From a virus, in the IMG/VR virus record IMGVR_UViG_3300032083_002332, positions 1-27,341 of that record: a stretch of 27,341 nucleotides of DNA. One strand, 5' to 3'. The translations under genes were made by a program, and so were the position numbers. The notes below the pieces were generated by a model. It saw only the letters and a list, made by a program, of their open reading frames with translations, ran no database searches and was not told the origin of the DNA. Below are positions 13,998 through 23,278 of this stretch, piece by piece. The number at the start of each line of letters is the position of its first letter. The stretch's first letter is position 1.

Positions 13998-16544
13998 ATG
14001 CCACTAATTAACCTAACAACTGATTTAAAATCTCTTAGGTATGGTTCAGATAGACTAGGAGGGGGGAATAGTGGTCAACCCTTTATTCAGACACCAATTC
14101 CTGATCAAAACTCCCAATCAACTGAATCTTTTCCCACTGTTCCCTTAGCTACACTTGACCAAACTGTAGCTAATACAATAGGAGTTAATAACCAAAACCC
14201 TTTATCAGGTAATGCCTCAATAGGAGCAGGAGACGCCTTTATTAGAGGTGGTGCAAGTACAGCAATTAGTAGAGCATACATAGATGCTACTAGAATAAAT
14301 AATTTTCTACAAACCCCAGCTGGTGATCTTTTTATAGTTAAACAAAATCAGCTATCTAATGCTGCTGTATTAACACAAGGGGGTGGAACTTTCAAAAATG
14401 ACTTTGATTATCAAGATATATCACTTAAAAATCAAGTAGCGGGTAATGCTTTTGGTTTACATTTACTAAAACAAACTAATAGTGCTATTGATTTTTCCCA
14501 ACTAGGTCAACCTGGATTTTTAAGTAGCTTAGGTTTTCTAGATGGTGTTACTGGAGAACCTTTTGGGGGTAGATATATAACTGCAGTAGATCCTTTTAAA
14601 AATCCTGGATTAGAATTAAATCAAAATAGATTAGTAGCTTTATCTAGATTATTTAATACGTTTTATTTAAATGAAGATGAGAAATTATCTGGTACTATAA
14701 ATATAGGACCTGGACCTGCTGGTATAACTCTTAATGAAGGTGGGAATATAATGACCTATAACCAGGGTCCCTCTGCACCTTTAGGAGGTGGAGGTAGTAC
14801 TGTAATAAAATTTGCAGATAGTCGCCAAAGAACAGGAGAAAATAATCCCTTTTTAATTGATAGTGGATTTTTTGGAGAAGGATTTGGAGGTACATTACAA
14901 GGTGGATCTTTTAGTTTATTAAGAATCGCACGTCAGGGAGCTAGCTTTGTACAAGGAGGATTAGATAGATTAGGTAGAAGAAAAGGATTTTTAGGGTTTG
15001 TAAGCAATGTTTTATCTAGCCAAATCCCTTCTTTATTTGATAGGGGTGCTAGAGAAATAGATGATTTTATTCAAACTAGACTTAGTACAGCATTAGGATT
15101 TGAAAATCTACAGGAACAATCCAACTATTCAGTATTTGTTCATCCTACCCCTACTTTTAATTTTATTAATTATATTAGGTTATCTAATGTTTTTGGAGCT
15201 ATACAATCCGATCCTAGATTCTTTAATGAAGCCTTTAATGCTATAAATCCTGATGGAAGTAGAGGCACTACATTTGATTTCAATGTATACCAGGGAAATG
15301 GTGACATAAGTGTCATGAATGCTGAATTGCAGAATAAAAATAAAGGAGCTACTTGGACACAAAAACAAATATTAGAATCCCCTAATTTAGGAAATCAAAT
15401 TAACCCAGGTACTATAGGTCAGGATTTTAGACAAAAAATCATAGAGGAAAGAGGACAGGATAATATAAAAAAAGTTATATCTACTGCCCCAAATTATGCT
15501 CGGAAAAATTTTATGACCCGTGTAAATGTTGGAGACCCAGGAGATATGCCTTCAGTACCAGGTTTTACCGAAAGGTTTGATTATGGGGTAGATGCAACTA
15601 CTCTTAAGGCTTTAGATAAATTAAATGCATTAGCCCCATATGCAGGTGCTGTAGATTCTAGCAAACCTATTAATGATTTAGTTAAATTAAGATTTAGAGT
15701 AATGGCTCCTGGGGGAGCATCTATTAAATATAATTTACATTTTAGATCCCTTATAAACAGTTTTTCTGATAATTACAGTAGTAATTGGTCCCCTGTTCAA
15801 TATGCTGGTAGGGCTGATAATTTTTATAATTACACTGGTTTTAATCGACAATTAACATTTGGGTTTACTGTTGCTGCTCTATCTAAAGCAGAACTTATAC
15901 CTATGTATAAAAAACTAAACCATTTAGTTAGTACTTTAGCTCCTACTTATAAGGATACTACTGGGCTTATGAGAGGTACTATAGTTAAGTTTTCCATGGG
16001 TGGTTATGTACACGATTTACCAGGTTTCTTAACTTCATGTAACATAACAGTTCCTCAGGAATCTCCATATGAAATAGGAATAGATTCAAATGGTAATGCT
16101 GACCTCTCAGTAACAGAACTTCCACTTATAGTGAATGTTGATTGTCAATTCACTCCTATCCATGATTTCCTACCAGAAACTGCGAATAGTGCCACTAATC
16201 CTAATTCTAAATATATATCACTAGCAAATGGAGAAGATAGTAATTTATATGGGGCAACTTACGCTGCACAAGAAAAATATCAGGAAAGCGCACCTGACGC
16301 TGATGCAGCACTCTCAGCTGTTACCGATATAGCCGCTGATGCTGCAAGTGGTCTTATTAATACTAATAGAGCTGGATTATTAGGTGCCGCAGTTAGAAGG
16401 GGATCAGAAGGATTTTCATCTCCTTTAGGTGGGTTACCTTCCGGTGAGGCAGGTGAACCCATCATTATTCGAGGTGATTCTGGTATAGAGTGGGGATCAT
16501 TTTTAGATCAACTAGATGAGGAGAGAGAAAATTTAGGTCCATAA
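13998..16544 (+). CDS. Large baseplate protein with tube-initiator-like C-terminal domain
   Basis: The product has 848 residues. The N-terminal 550 are Gly/Asn/Phe-rich with no motif I can name (LVALSRLFNTFYLNEDEKLSG is one ordered-looking part). Residues about 560-730 resemble a domain seen in baseplate and tube-junction proteins of T4-like and other myoviruses: LRFRVMAPGGASIKYNLHF, NWSPVQYAGRADNFYNYTGF, RQLTFGFTVAALSKAELIPM, KFSMGGYVHDLPGFLTSCNI, LPLIVNVDCQFTPIHDFLPE. In T4 the genes after the tape measure encode gp48 and gp54, which cap the baseplate and start the tube, so a similar role is reasonable. The Ala/Ser/Gly-rich last 100 residues look flexible. The family-level match is from memory. 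Confidence 0.65.
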   Translation: MPLINLTTDLKSLRYGSDRLGGGNSGQPFIQTPIPDQNSQSTESFPTVPLATLDQTVANTIGVNNQNPLSGNASIGAGDAFIRGGASTAISRAYIDATRINNFLQTPAGDLFIVKQNQLSNAAVLTQGGGTFKNDFDYQDISLKNQVAGNAFGLHLLKQTNSAIDFSQLGQPGFLSSLGFLDGVTGEPFGGRYITAVDPFKNPGLELNQNRLVALSRLFNTFYLNEDEKLSGTINIGPGPAGITLNEGGNIMTYNQGPSAPLGGGGSTVIKFADSRQRTGENNPFLIDSGFFGEGFGGTLQGGSFSLLRIARQGASFVQGGLDRLGRRKGFLGFVSNVLSSQIPSLFDRGAREIDDFIQTRLSTALGFENLQEQSNYSVFVHPTPTFNFINYIRLSNVFGAIQSDPRFFNEAFNAINPDGSRGTTFDFNVYQGNGDISVMNAELQNKNKGATWTQKQILESPNLGNQINPGTIGQDFRQKIIEERGQDNIKKVISTAPNYARKNFMTRVNVGDPGDMPSVPGFTERFDYGVDATTLKALDKLNALAPYAGAVDSSKPINDLVKLRFRVMAPGGASIKYNLHFRSLINSFSDNYSSNWSPVQYAGRADNFYNYTGFNRQLTFGFTVAALSKAELIPMYKKLNHLVSTLAPTYKDTTGLMRGTIVKFSMGGYVHDLPGFLTSCNITVPQESPYEIGIDSNGNADLSVTELPLIVNVDCQFTPIHDFLPETANSATNPNSKYISLANGEDSNLYGATYAAQEKYQESAPDADAALSAVTDIAADAASGLINTNRAGLLGAAVRRGSEGFSSPLGGLPSGEAGEPIIIRGDSGIEWGSFLDQLDEERENLGP

Positions 16545-16554
16545 AATATATTAA

Positions 16555-16965
16555 ATGTCTAGATACAATTCAATATCAATAACTAATAATGAAAATCCTA
16601 ATGTAGCTAATATAGGTGCTAGATACTATGTAACTAATTCATATCCCGAAATCCCTTTAAAGGCTAATGATGTATACGCTATAACGGAGTTTGGGGATAG
16701 ACTAGACATTTTAGCTAATCTATTTTATGGTGACTCTTCTTTATATTGGGTAATAGCATCTGCTAATCCTGATTCAGTACCTAATGATTCACTATCTTTA
16801 AAAGGAGGAATCCAATTAAGAATCCCCGCAGATATTAACTCTGTTTTAAATAATTATGGTATTGTTAATAGTCTTGGAGGGGGTGAAATAGAAAATGCTG
16901 CAAACATAGGGATAACTTCTAGAGCTTCTAGTATCTCTAGTGGAGGAGGTAGAGGAGGTTATTAA
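16555..16965 (+). CDS. 53: Baseplate wedge protein, T4 gp53-like (LysM-like core)
   Basis: The 136-residue product has a LysM-like core at about residues 40-95: YAITEFGDRLDILANLFYGD, SSLYWVIASANPDSVPNDSL, GIQLRIP. This is the arrangement found in gp53 and related baseplate proteins, where the LysM-like fold packs against the wedge rather than binding cell wall. T4 gp53 is longer (196 residues). The C-terminal 35 residues are Ser/Gly-rich and end in SSGGGRGGY. It is packed between the large baseplate gene (10 bases) and the hub gene (11 bases), in keeping with a wedge or hub role. A LysM-containing tail protein of another kind is the alternative. Confidence 0.75.
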   Translation: MSRYNSISITNNENPNVANIGARYYVTNSYPEIPLKANDVYAITEFGDRLDILANLFYGDSSLYWVIASANPDSVPNDSLSLKGGIQLRIPADINSVLNNYGIVNSLGGGEIENAANIGITSRASSISSGGGRGGY

Positions 16966-16976
16966 ATTTAAATATT

Positions 16977-19900
16977 ATGGGTAATATTTTAGGACAAACT
17001 TTTAGCGACTACGTAAAAAAACAAATAGTAAAAAGACAATCAAGGCTTGGGGGTAGCTCTTTTCGTGATACTACTATAGCTGCGTATAACCAAAAAGCTC
17101 CTTATATAAAACTAACATCAGCAGTTGAGTTATCCTATATAAGTTCCCCTTCAACTGATCCTGTACAACGATCATTAGTACAACAAGAAAATGCTAGAAT
17201 AAAACAAAAATTTGAATCCTTAGGTATCCCTACAGCTGATACTATTGGGGATGGGTTAGCTAAGAATTTTGTTTTATTTGGGGGAGCATCAAATGAATCG
17301 GGGGATCTTAAAAGTGGGTTTAATAACGGTAATTTTTATAATGGTGCCTATGGTTGGGGTGGTTTAGATGAAAGAGGACCCGTGCCAATGCCTGGTATTA
17401 CTAGTGTGCAAACTAAATACTATAATAATGGAGCTTTATCTCAAGCGACTATTAATATTAAATGCTTTAGTAAAAATCAATTTGCTGTTATAGATCTCCT
17501 ATATCTTAGACCGGGTTTTACATTATTATTAGAGTTTGGCCATTCTATATATTCCAAAAATGATGATTCCATAGTAGGTGGATTTACAAAATTTAACACC
17601 AGCGCTTGTGAATCAGTATTAAATGGAACTGCAGACCAATTTAAAATATATAGTCAAATAGAAGGTGCTAGAAAAGTATCAAATGGAAATCATGAGGGTG
17701 TTTATGGTAAGATATCTAAATTTAATTGGAAGTTTAATAATGACGGAAGTTATGATTGCACTGTGACCATAATAGGTTTAGGTAGTATCATAGAATCTCT
17801 TAAATTTAATAATGGTCAATCATTATCCCTTATTGATACCGCGGAATTCCAAGGAGCATTTTTTGAGTATTTAGTAAGAAAAGCAGGTGAAGATGTTGCT
17901 GTTGAAGCTGGTGTTGAAGAAGGTACTTTCAAAGCAAACCAGTTTAAAGTAAATACTCAAATAGCCTTAAGGGATATAGATAATGTGTTTTCCCAAGATA
18001 TTAAAACTAAACTATTATCTAAGTATGCGGCGTCGTATTTACACCTAGCTATGTATAACATAAAATGGCAAGGCTCTAAGGACTTAGAGGCATCCCTAAA
18101 AGCAGAAGCCGACGCAATTAAAAAAGAATTACAAGAAAACTTCAGGAATGGAGACTATAGAGGTTTCGGAGAAACAAAAAAATATAATCAATTAATGAAT
18201 AATGCCTATGCCAAATTACAAGAATTAGGAAAAATAACGGCTACTGATTATAAAATGGGTAATTGTGATTTTAATGAAGATGGAAGCAGAGGTCAGCAAA
18301 CTATACCTAAATCTGTTTTCACCCTTCAGGGTGTTAGAGCAGATGGGGAAGAAGAAGTGGAATCCCCCCAAATATATATAAAATTTGGATTATTAATATC
18401 TCTTATACAAGAAAAACTATTAGTTTATAATAAAAAAAATAAACCTTTTTTTAGGTTTGATATGTTACGTGGATCAGATTTTCCAATTAATGGAAAAAAC
18501 CAACAGTTTGAAAATGACGAAAATTATATTTTAAATGTCCCCGGACAAATATCTGGAAATCCCTTTATATGTATTATACCTCATACTAATCTGCCTAATG
18601 TAAAAGATTTTGAAAATATAGATTTATTTAATGGGGGGGTTAACACTGCACTAGAAGCAGCAGTAGGAAATATTAAGTTTAAAGTTGATGGTGAAAACTA
18701 CGCCGGTAGGTTAGCTAATATTTTAGTAAATGTAGATCATATAATTAGTGTCTTACAAAATAATACAGATTCTTCTACTGGGGATGTTTCTACCTTAAAT
18801 TTTTTAAAAAGTTTATTAGCAGACATAAATAGAGCTTTAGGTGGAGTAAACCAAATAGATATTACTGTATCGGACAATGGTTTAGTACGATTTATCGAAA
18901 ATGTCCCACCCCAATATGGGGGAATATTAGCAGCTGCAGGCACCCCAGCTACCATAAATGCCTTTGGGGTAGGTTCACAAGGTTCATTTGTAAGAGATGT
19001 AAGTTTAGAATCAGAATTATCCAGTAATTTTGCAGCTATGATAGCTATTGGTGCCCAAGCAAATGGAAATCAATTAGGTACTAATGCCACTGGTTTTTCA
19101 AAATATAATTTAGGGTTAAGAGATAGAGTTATAAAAGATAAACAATCTTATTTTAACCAATTAAATGATGTAGAACCTACAACTCTCAATGATTTAGTAG
19201 ATGATTTAATAATTGCATATATCAGGGTTTATTCTAAATTAAATTTTTCATCGGAAAATATATCTGCTTTAGAAAACGCAAATAGGAGATATCTTGAGTT
19301 TTTGCTAGGAGCTCTTTCTAATAATAACCAAATCACTCCTCCTTTTTTCTTACCATTTAACCTAAAATTAAAAATGGATGGTATTTCAGGGATAAAATTA
19401 TATGAAAGGTTTAAAGTATCAGATAATATTCTACCTCCTTCATATAACGAAGATGATGTAGATTTAATAGTGAAAGAAATTAATCATACTGTAGATACAA
19501 ATGGATGGATTACAGAAATAGGTACTTTATCAGCACCTTCTTTTTCTAAGAATGTAGGGGCATTAAATCAAAAACCTCCTAAACCTTTCCCCCCTATACC
19601 CGCGGAATACTTAGAATCTGCATTTGATCAATCCGCTTTTACAGGTATGGGATTAACCACTACATCAGCAACTGGTGTTTCTCAACCTGTAAATATAACC
19701 CCTAATACTAAAGACTATCAAGGTTACGTGATGTGGGATTCAACCAAAACAAAATTGACAACTTCACAAGCACACGAGTTTAATCTTATGAATAGATGTT
19801 TATACTATACGGGTATAACTAATCCATACGCTCGATTTGGCATCTTAGCTGCTTTTCATAAAGAATCTATTTTTAATAATGTTCGTGAGTATAGTTATAA

Positions 19901-20636
19901 AGGTATGTCAACTACTGATGTTAGAGCAGTATTCGATAGTCAAGTAAATATAAAAGCTCTATCTGACCCTGAATTAGCTGAAGTTTTAAAGTCTTCCCAA
20001 CCAATTGAGCATTGGTACAATGTAGCATATAAAAATCTTAATGGAAATGGAAATTATGATTCTAACGATGGTTATACTTATAGAGGTAGGGGTTACCTCC
20101 AATTAACAGGTAGAGGTAATTATCAGGCTGAAACCGACGCTCTTAAAACTTTTATATTAAAAGGACCAATGAGTTATGCCGAATATAGTTTTAAAAACCT
20201 AAATCTTATAACAAACCCGGATGCAATTATCCAAGAAAGATTGGTAAATGTAGCTATAAGTATTACTTTTATGTTAAGATTATCTAAACAGATGGGTTTT
20301 AATTGGAATGATATGTCTAGTAAGGCGGAAGCTTGTAATGCAGCGGGTGTTGCAATTGCAGGGGGTACTGCAGGAACAAATGGTGCTGATAGGGGTGTTC
20401 AAAATACCCTAAAGTCAGCCAAAAATATGATGATACAGGGATTTGGTCTTCCTGATCCAGGTGATGATTATCCTTTTGCGGGTGCTGATCCTAATGCTGG
20501 AGGAGGGCCTAGTTCAACCACAAAATTTATAGGAGGAGTTGTTACTCCTGGTACGATGGATGGGTCACTTGGGGGCACATTTCAATATGGTACTGTTAAA
20601 ACTCCAAAACCGATAGGAGTTACCGAAATCACCTAA
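16977..20636 (+). CDS. Baseplate hub protein fused to a GH19-type lysozyme/chitinase domain
   Basis: This is the largest gene, 1219 residues. The N-terminal part has a hub-like segment at about residues 138-200 (VQTKYYNNGALSQATINIKC, then FAVIDLLYLRPGFTLLLEFG), which resembles gp27-type hub proteins of marine T4-like phages. The middle (about 200-860) has no motif I can name but includes a beta-rich segment ending near the hinge PPKPFPPIPAEY. Residues about 915-1160 are a glycoside-hydrolase-19-like domain: GILAAFHKESIFNNVREYSY with candidate acids Glu963 and Glu971, then GYTYRGRGYLQLTGRGNYQA. In T4 the hub lysozyme is gp5, a GH24 type, so here a different muralytic fold does the same local peptidoglycan digestion. 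The tail after 1160 is Gly-rich. Confidence 0.85.
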   Translation: MGNILGQTFSDYVKKQIVKRQSRLGGSSFRDTTIAAYNQKAPYIKLTSAVELSYISSPSTDPVQRSLVQQENARIKQKFESLGIPTADTIGDGLAKNFVLFGGASNESGDLKSGFNNGNFYNGAYGWGGLDERGPVPMPGITSVQTKYYNNGALSQATINIKCFSKNQFAVIDLLYLRPGFTLLLEFGHSIYSKNDDSIVGGFTKFNTSACESVLNGTADQFKIYSQIEGARKVSNGNHEGVYGKISKFNWKFNNDGSYDCTVTIIGLGSIIESLKFNNGQSLSLIDTAEFQGAFFEYLVRKAGEDVAVEAGVEEGTFKANQFKVNTQIALRDIDNVFSQDIKTKLLSKYAASYLHLAMYNIKWQGSKDLEASLKAEADAIKKELQENFRNGDYRGFGETKKYNQLMNNAYAKLQELGKITATDYKMGNCDFNEDGSRGQQTIPKSVFTLQGVRADGEEEVESPQIYIKFGLLISLIQEKLLVYNKKNKPFFRFDMLRGSDFPINGKNQQFENDENYILNVPGQISGNPFICIIPHTNLPNVKDFENIDLFNGGVNTALEAAVGNIKFKVDGENYAGRLANILVNVDHIISVLQNNTDSSTGDVSTLNFLKSLLADINRALGGVNQIDITVSDNGLVRFIENVPPQYGGILAAAGTPATINAFGVGSQGSFVRDVSLESELSSNFAAMIAIGAQANGNQLGTNATGFSKYNLGLRDRVIKDKQSYFNQLNDVEPTTLNDLVDDLIIAYIRVYSKLNFSSENISALENANRRYLEFLLGALSNNNQITPPFFLPFNLKLKMDGISGIKLYERFKVSDNILPPSYNEDDVDLIVKEINHTVDTNGWITEIGTLSAPSFSKNVGALNQKPPKPFPPIPAEYLESAFDQSAFTGMGLTTTSATGVSQPVNITPNTKDYQGYVMWDSTKTKLTTSQAHEFNLMNRCLYYTGITNPYARFGILAAFHKESIFNNVREYSYKGMSTTDVRAVFDSQVNIKALSDPELAEVLKSSQPIEHWYNVAYKNLNGNGNYDSNDGYTYRGRGYLQLTGRGNYQAETDALKTFILKGPMSYAEYSFKNLNLITNPDAIIQERLVNVAISITFMLRLSKQMGFNWNDMSSKAEACNAAGVAIAGGTAGTNGADRGVQNTLKSAKNMMIQGFGLPDPGDDYPFAGADPNAGGGPSSTTKFIGGVVTPGTMDGSLGGTFQYGTVKTPKPIGVTEIT

Positions 20637-20647
20637 AATTTAGTTAG

Positions 20648-21496
20648 ATGTATATCCCTAAAAATAAAATAATAACCGATCTGTATACTGAAGGAGGAGA
20701 ATATACAAAATTAATACCTAATAATGTGGGTAGAACTCCGGGAAACCTTAATTCCCCTACACCCTCTACTTCTTATGTTGGTTATTATTGGAAGTCACAA
20801 ACTGGTGATATATTTACTGGGAGAAACCCTAATGATAGACCCCAGGAAAAGCTTATACCTATTATTGCCCAAAGTGATCTTTCAATTTTAGAAGATATTG
20901 ATAATACCCTATATTTAGCTGGTCCTGATATTCAAACTCAAGGTGAAGTACTCGAATATGGAGGATATAATCCCAATCGAATTGGTATATCATCTTATAC
21001 GGGTTACATAAGTAGTTATGGGGTTGAACGAAATCGAAAACTCCCTTTCCATACTTATCCACTTCCTAATGCTAAAGATTATGAATTAGGTGTGTATCAA
21101 AGATATTTTTTGCAAAAAGTTACTACTAAAGAATTTTTAGAAGTAACTAGAGATGTTTACTATAAAATACAAAGAAAAGATAGGAATTGGGCATTTGAAT
21201 TATATCAACCCTTTACTATCCAATGGACTATAAGTGGGGAAGAATTAGAGGTACAAGATGCAAATAGAAATATAACTCTACTAACCCAAAGAAGATTAAG
21301 AACTTTAGGTTTAACACAGTTTTTAGGGAATAATTATTTACAATATTATGAAGAAGATATAGATTTAGAGGGTGAAGCATTTAACACAGAAGATTCTACC
21401 CCATCCCCTACTTCTTTTGTTCCTCCGAGTTCAACATCTCCAACACCATCTACACCATCTTCACCTTCTCCATCCACTTCGGGTGGAGGTTACTAA
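20648..21496 (+). CDS. Tail/baseplate-associated protein with Pro/Ser/Thr tail, function unknown
   Basis: The 282-residue product starts 11 bases after the hub gene. The N-terminal part is ordered-looking: DLYTEGGEYTKLIPNNVG, VGYYWKSQTGDIFTGRNPND, then a Tyr-rich central region (GISSYTGYISSYG) and KDYELGVYQRYFLQKVTTKE. Residues from about 245 on are low complexity, built of Pro, Ser and Thr, ending STSGGGY. I recognise it only as a conserved type of structural gene that follows hub genes in related phages, without a named function. The same Gly-Gly-Gly-Tyr style ending occurs on the gp53-like protein. A fibre-attachment or baseplate-decoration role is a guess from position. Confidence 0.65.
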   Translation: MYIPKNKIITDLYTEGGEYTKLIPNNVGRTPGNLNSPTPSTSYVGYYWKSQTGDIFTGRNPNDRPQEKLIPIIAQSDLSILEDIDNTLYLAGPDIQTQGEVLEYGGYNPNRIGISSYTGYISSYGVERNRKLPFHTYPLPNAKDYELGVYQRYFLQKVTTKEFLEVTRDVYYKIQRKDRNWAFELYQPFTIQWTISGEELEVQDANRNITLLTQRRLRTLGLTQFLGNNYLQYYEEDIDLEGEAFNTEDSTPSPTSFVPPSSTSPTPSTPSSPSPSTSGGGY

Positions 21497-21505
21497 AATT
21501 TTTTG

Positions 21506-21513
21506 TATATTTA
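21506..21513 (+). promoter_or_regulatory. Promoter-like TATATTTA before the polymerase gene
   Basis: TATATTTA ends four bases before the polymerase ATG at 21518. The preceding gap is T-rich. If it is a promoter, the mRNA would be essentially leaderless. Confidence 0.35.
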
Positions 21514-21517
21514 ATGG

Positions 21518-22777
21518 ATGTTTTGGTTAATAGAAACAGAAGATCAATTAAATAGGTTTATTTCTAAAGATGCCACTAAGGCATTTATTGAAATAATTCC
21601 CTTTAATTATAATATCCATCCTGCTGATGATAATCAAATTTCTTTAGTGTATGTTAGACCTTTAGGATATGATGGTTATATGGTAGCTATTAACCATGAA
21701 GAAGTATTAAATACTTTAGATATCTTGTGGTTAGATAGATTTGATACTATATATGTTAGAGATAAAAAGGAAGTATTACATTACATCTACCACCCTAATA
21801 TTATAGATTTAACTTTAAATAAACCTAATTTCCAAAAACCACTAACTAAAACTCACAACTATTTTTACTCAAAATATTCTTATAAAAAAGATTTAAATAC
21901 TTTAATACCCGTTGCTAAACATTTTGAGTATTGTGAAAATTTATATGGTGAACTAAAATTTCATATTGATGAACCTATCAACGACTTTTATAACAGAAAA
22001 TCTACAGTGGCATTCTACGCCCTCGAGTCCAATGGAATTAAAATACATAAAAACAAATTTGAAGAAAAATTCCACAATGTACACAATGATACTATCTATA
22101 CCCAGTACAACTTCAAAACCACAACTACTAGACCTTCTAATAAATTCAGAGGAGTAAATTATTCTGCTTTATCCAAAAAAGATGACTCTAGGGAAGCATT
22201 TATCCCATCTAATAATTTATTTATAGAAATGGATATTTCAGCATACCACCCTTCTTTATTAGCTAAACTTATAGATTATAAATTTAGTGAGGGGGATATC
22301 CATGAAGCATTTGCTAAAATGTACGGAGTAGAATATAAAGAAGCTAAACAACTTACTTTTAAAATGTTATATAGTGGTAATTTTGGTAAATATTCTGAAT
22401 TAGAGTTTTTTAAAAAAGCTAAACAATTTACTGATATTATATGGGAGGAATTTAATGTTAAGGGATATATTGAATGTCCTATCTCCAAGTATAAATTTGA
22501 AAAAAATAAATTGAAAGATATAAATCCCTCTAAATTATTAAATTATTTACTACAGAATTTGGAGACCTCAAATAATGTTCTTATATTGTGGAGAATATTT
22601 AAAATATTAAAAAATAAGCAAACTAAACTAGTATTGTATAATTATGATTCATTTCTATTTGATTTCCACAAATCAGAGAAATATTTAGTGGATGAATTAA
22701 AAGGAATATTTGAAGAGTTTGGTTTGCGTATAAAATTAAGTTATGGAACAAACTACTCTTCTTTACAACCCCTCTAA
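21518..22777 (+). CDS. Compact family-A DNA polymerase-like protein
   Basis: The 419 residues match the polymerase part of Pol I. ALESNGIKIHKNKFEEKF (169-186) corresponds to the Pol I 'ER.GVKID' helix, and TTTTRPSNKFRGVNYSAL (201-218) to the TGRLSS...NLQNIP strand. Motif A is EMDISAYHPSLL with Asp239. DIHEAFAKMYG (260-270) leads into motif B, KEAKQLTFKMLYSG, with Lys277, Phe281 and Tyr285. KGYIECPISKYKF (315-327) matches the 'GYVETLFGRRR' loop. Motif C is YNYDSFLFDF with Asp377. The N-terminal 110 residues are short and show no DxE proofreading motif. It is odd that motif A has His where Pol I has its steric-gate Glu. Classical T4-like phages replicate with family-B gp43, so whether this is the main polymerase is unknown. 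Confidence 0.8.
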   Translation: MFWLIETEDQLNRFISKDATKAFIEIIPFNYNIHPADDNQISLVYVRPLGYDGYMVAINHEEVLNTLDILWLDRFDTIYVRDKKEVLHYIYHPNIIDLTLNKPNFQKPLTKTHNYFYSKYSYKKDLNTLIPVAKHFEYCENLYGELKFHIDEPINDFYNRKSTVAFYALESNGIKIHKNKFEEKFHNVHNDTIYTQYNFKTTTTRPSNKFRGVNYSALSKKDDSREAFIPSNNLFIEMDISAYHPSLLAKLIDYKFSEGDIHEAFAKMYGVEYKEAKQLTFKMLYSGNFGKYSELEFFKKAKQFTDIIWEEFNVKGYIECPISKYKFEKNKLKDINPSKLLNYLLQNLETSNNVLILWRIFKILKNKQTKLVLYNYDSFLFDFHKSEKYLVDELKGIFEEFGLRIKLSYGTNYSSLQPL

Positions 22778-23216
22778 TATTTATAATAGAACTTCATTAG
22801 ATAGTTTTGATATAAATTTAGAAGGTTTGGCTGGGAATAAATTATTTTGCACTTTTTCAACAATTGAAGATTTAGATGATTTAGTATATGATATCTCTTC
22901 CACATATGATATATTATATGGGAAAATATTTATACTATACATTCAATCAAATAATGAATACGCCTGTACATACAACGTAGATACTACTAACCTTTCAGAA
23001 ATCCCATCTGGTACTATTCTAGTACATAGAAAAAAAGAATCTAATACACTTTATACTATTAATGCTTTAAATGAGCTTATTCGTAAATTAAATGGAGGTG
23101 TAGTTGATACTAAGTTTCCTATTGAATGGAGACATTATAGAAATTCTATCCTACTTACTAATAAGGATGAATTTAAACAACTAAAAACTAAGATTCACAA
23201 AATTATTGAACTTTAG
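22743..23216 (+). CDS. Hypothetical protein between polymerase and gp32 (157 residues)
   Basis: From ATG 22743 the frame overlaps the polymerase gene by 35 bases. A promoter-like element sits at 22776-22788, inside this reading frame, and an in-frame TTG at 22827 would give a product starting AGNKLFCTFSTIEDLDDLVY. The shorter 129-residue form may be the real one. The protein alternates beta strands and helices (KIFILYIQSNNEYACTYNVD, then GTILVHRKKESNTLYTINAL) and resembles small alpha/beta proteins of unknown function in marine T4-like phages. It has no catalytic motif that I can see. Its position just before gp32 suggests a replication-linked accessory role, which is inference. Confidence 0.65.
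   Translation: MEQTTLLYNPSNIYNRTSLDSFDINLEGLAGNKLFCTFSTIEDLDDLVYDISSTYDILYGKIFILYIQSNNEYACTYNVDTTNLSEIPSGTILVHRKKESNTLYTINALNELIRKLNGGVVDTKFPIEWRHYRNSILLTNKDEFKQLKTKIHKIIEL
22776..22788 (+). promoter_or_regulatory. Promoter-like element at the end of the polymerase gene
   Basis: AATATTTATAATA overlaps the polymerase stop (22775-22777) and continues AGAAC. It lies downstream of the ATG 22743, which casts doubt on that start and favours TTG 22827 for the gene it serves. Confidence 0.4.
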
Positions 23217-23222
23217 TTGGAT

Positions 23223-23261
23223 AGCCGAAAAAGGCTTCGTATATTTACTGTAATTATATAA
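23223..23261 (+). promoter_or_regulatory. Leader region of the gp32-like gene: weak hairpin plus TATATTTA
   Basis: The 62-base gap 23217-23278 holds a small hairpin AGCC-GAAAAA-GGCT (23223-23236), an alternative pairing CGAA/TTCG in the same place, and TATATTTA at 23240-23247. T4 gp32 autoregulates its own mRNA leader, so a leader structure is plausible, but this stem is only four pairs long. Confidence 0.3.
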
Positions 23262-23278
23262 ACCTAAAATGTTATAGA

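Noticed and set aside
21966-22157. 63-residue plus-strand ORF inside the polymerase gene
   Set aside because: Out-of-frame shadow over the conserved polymerase segment; no start context or family signal.
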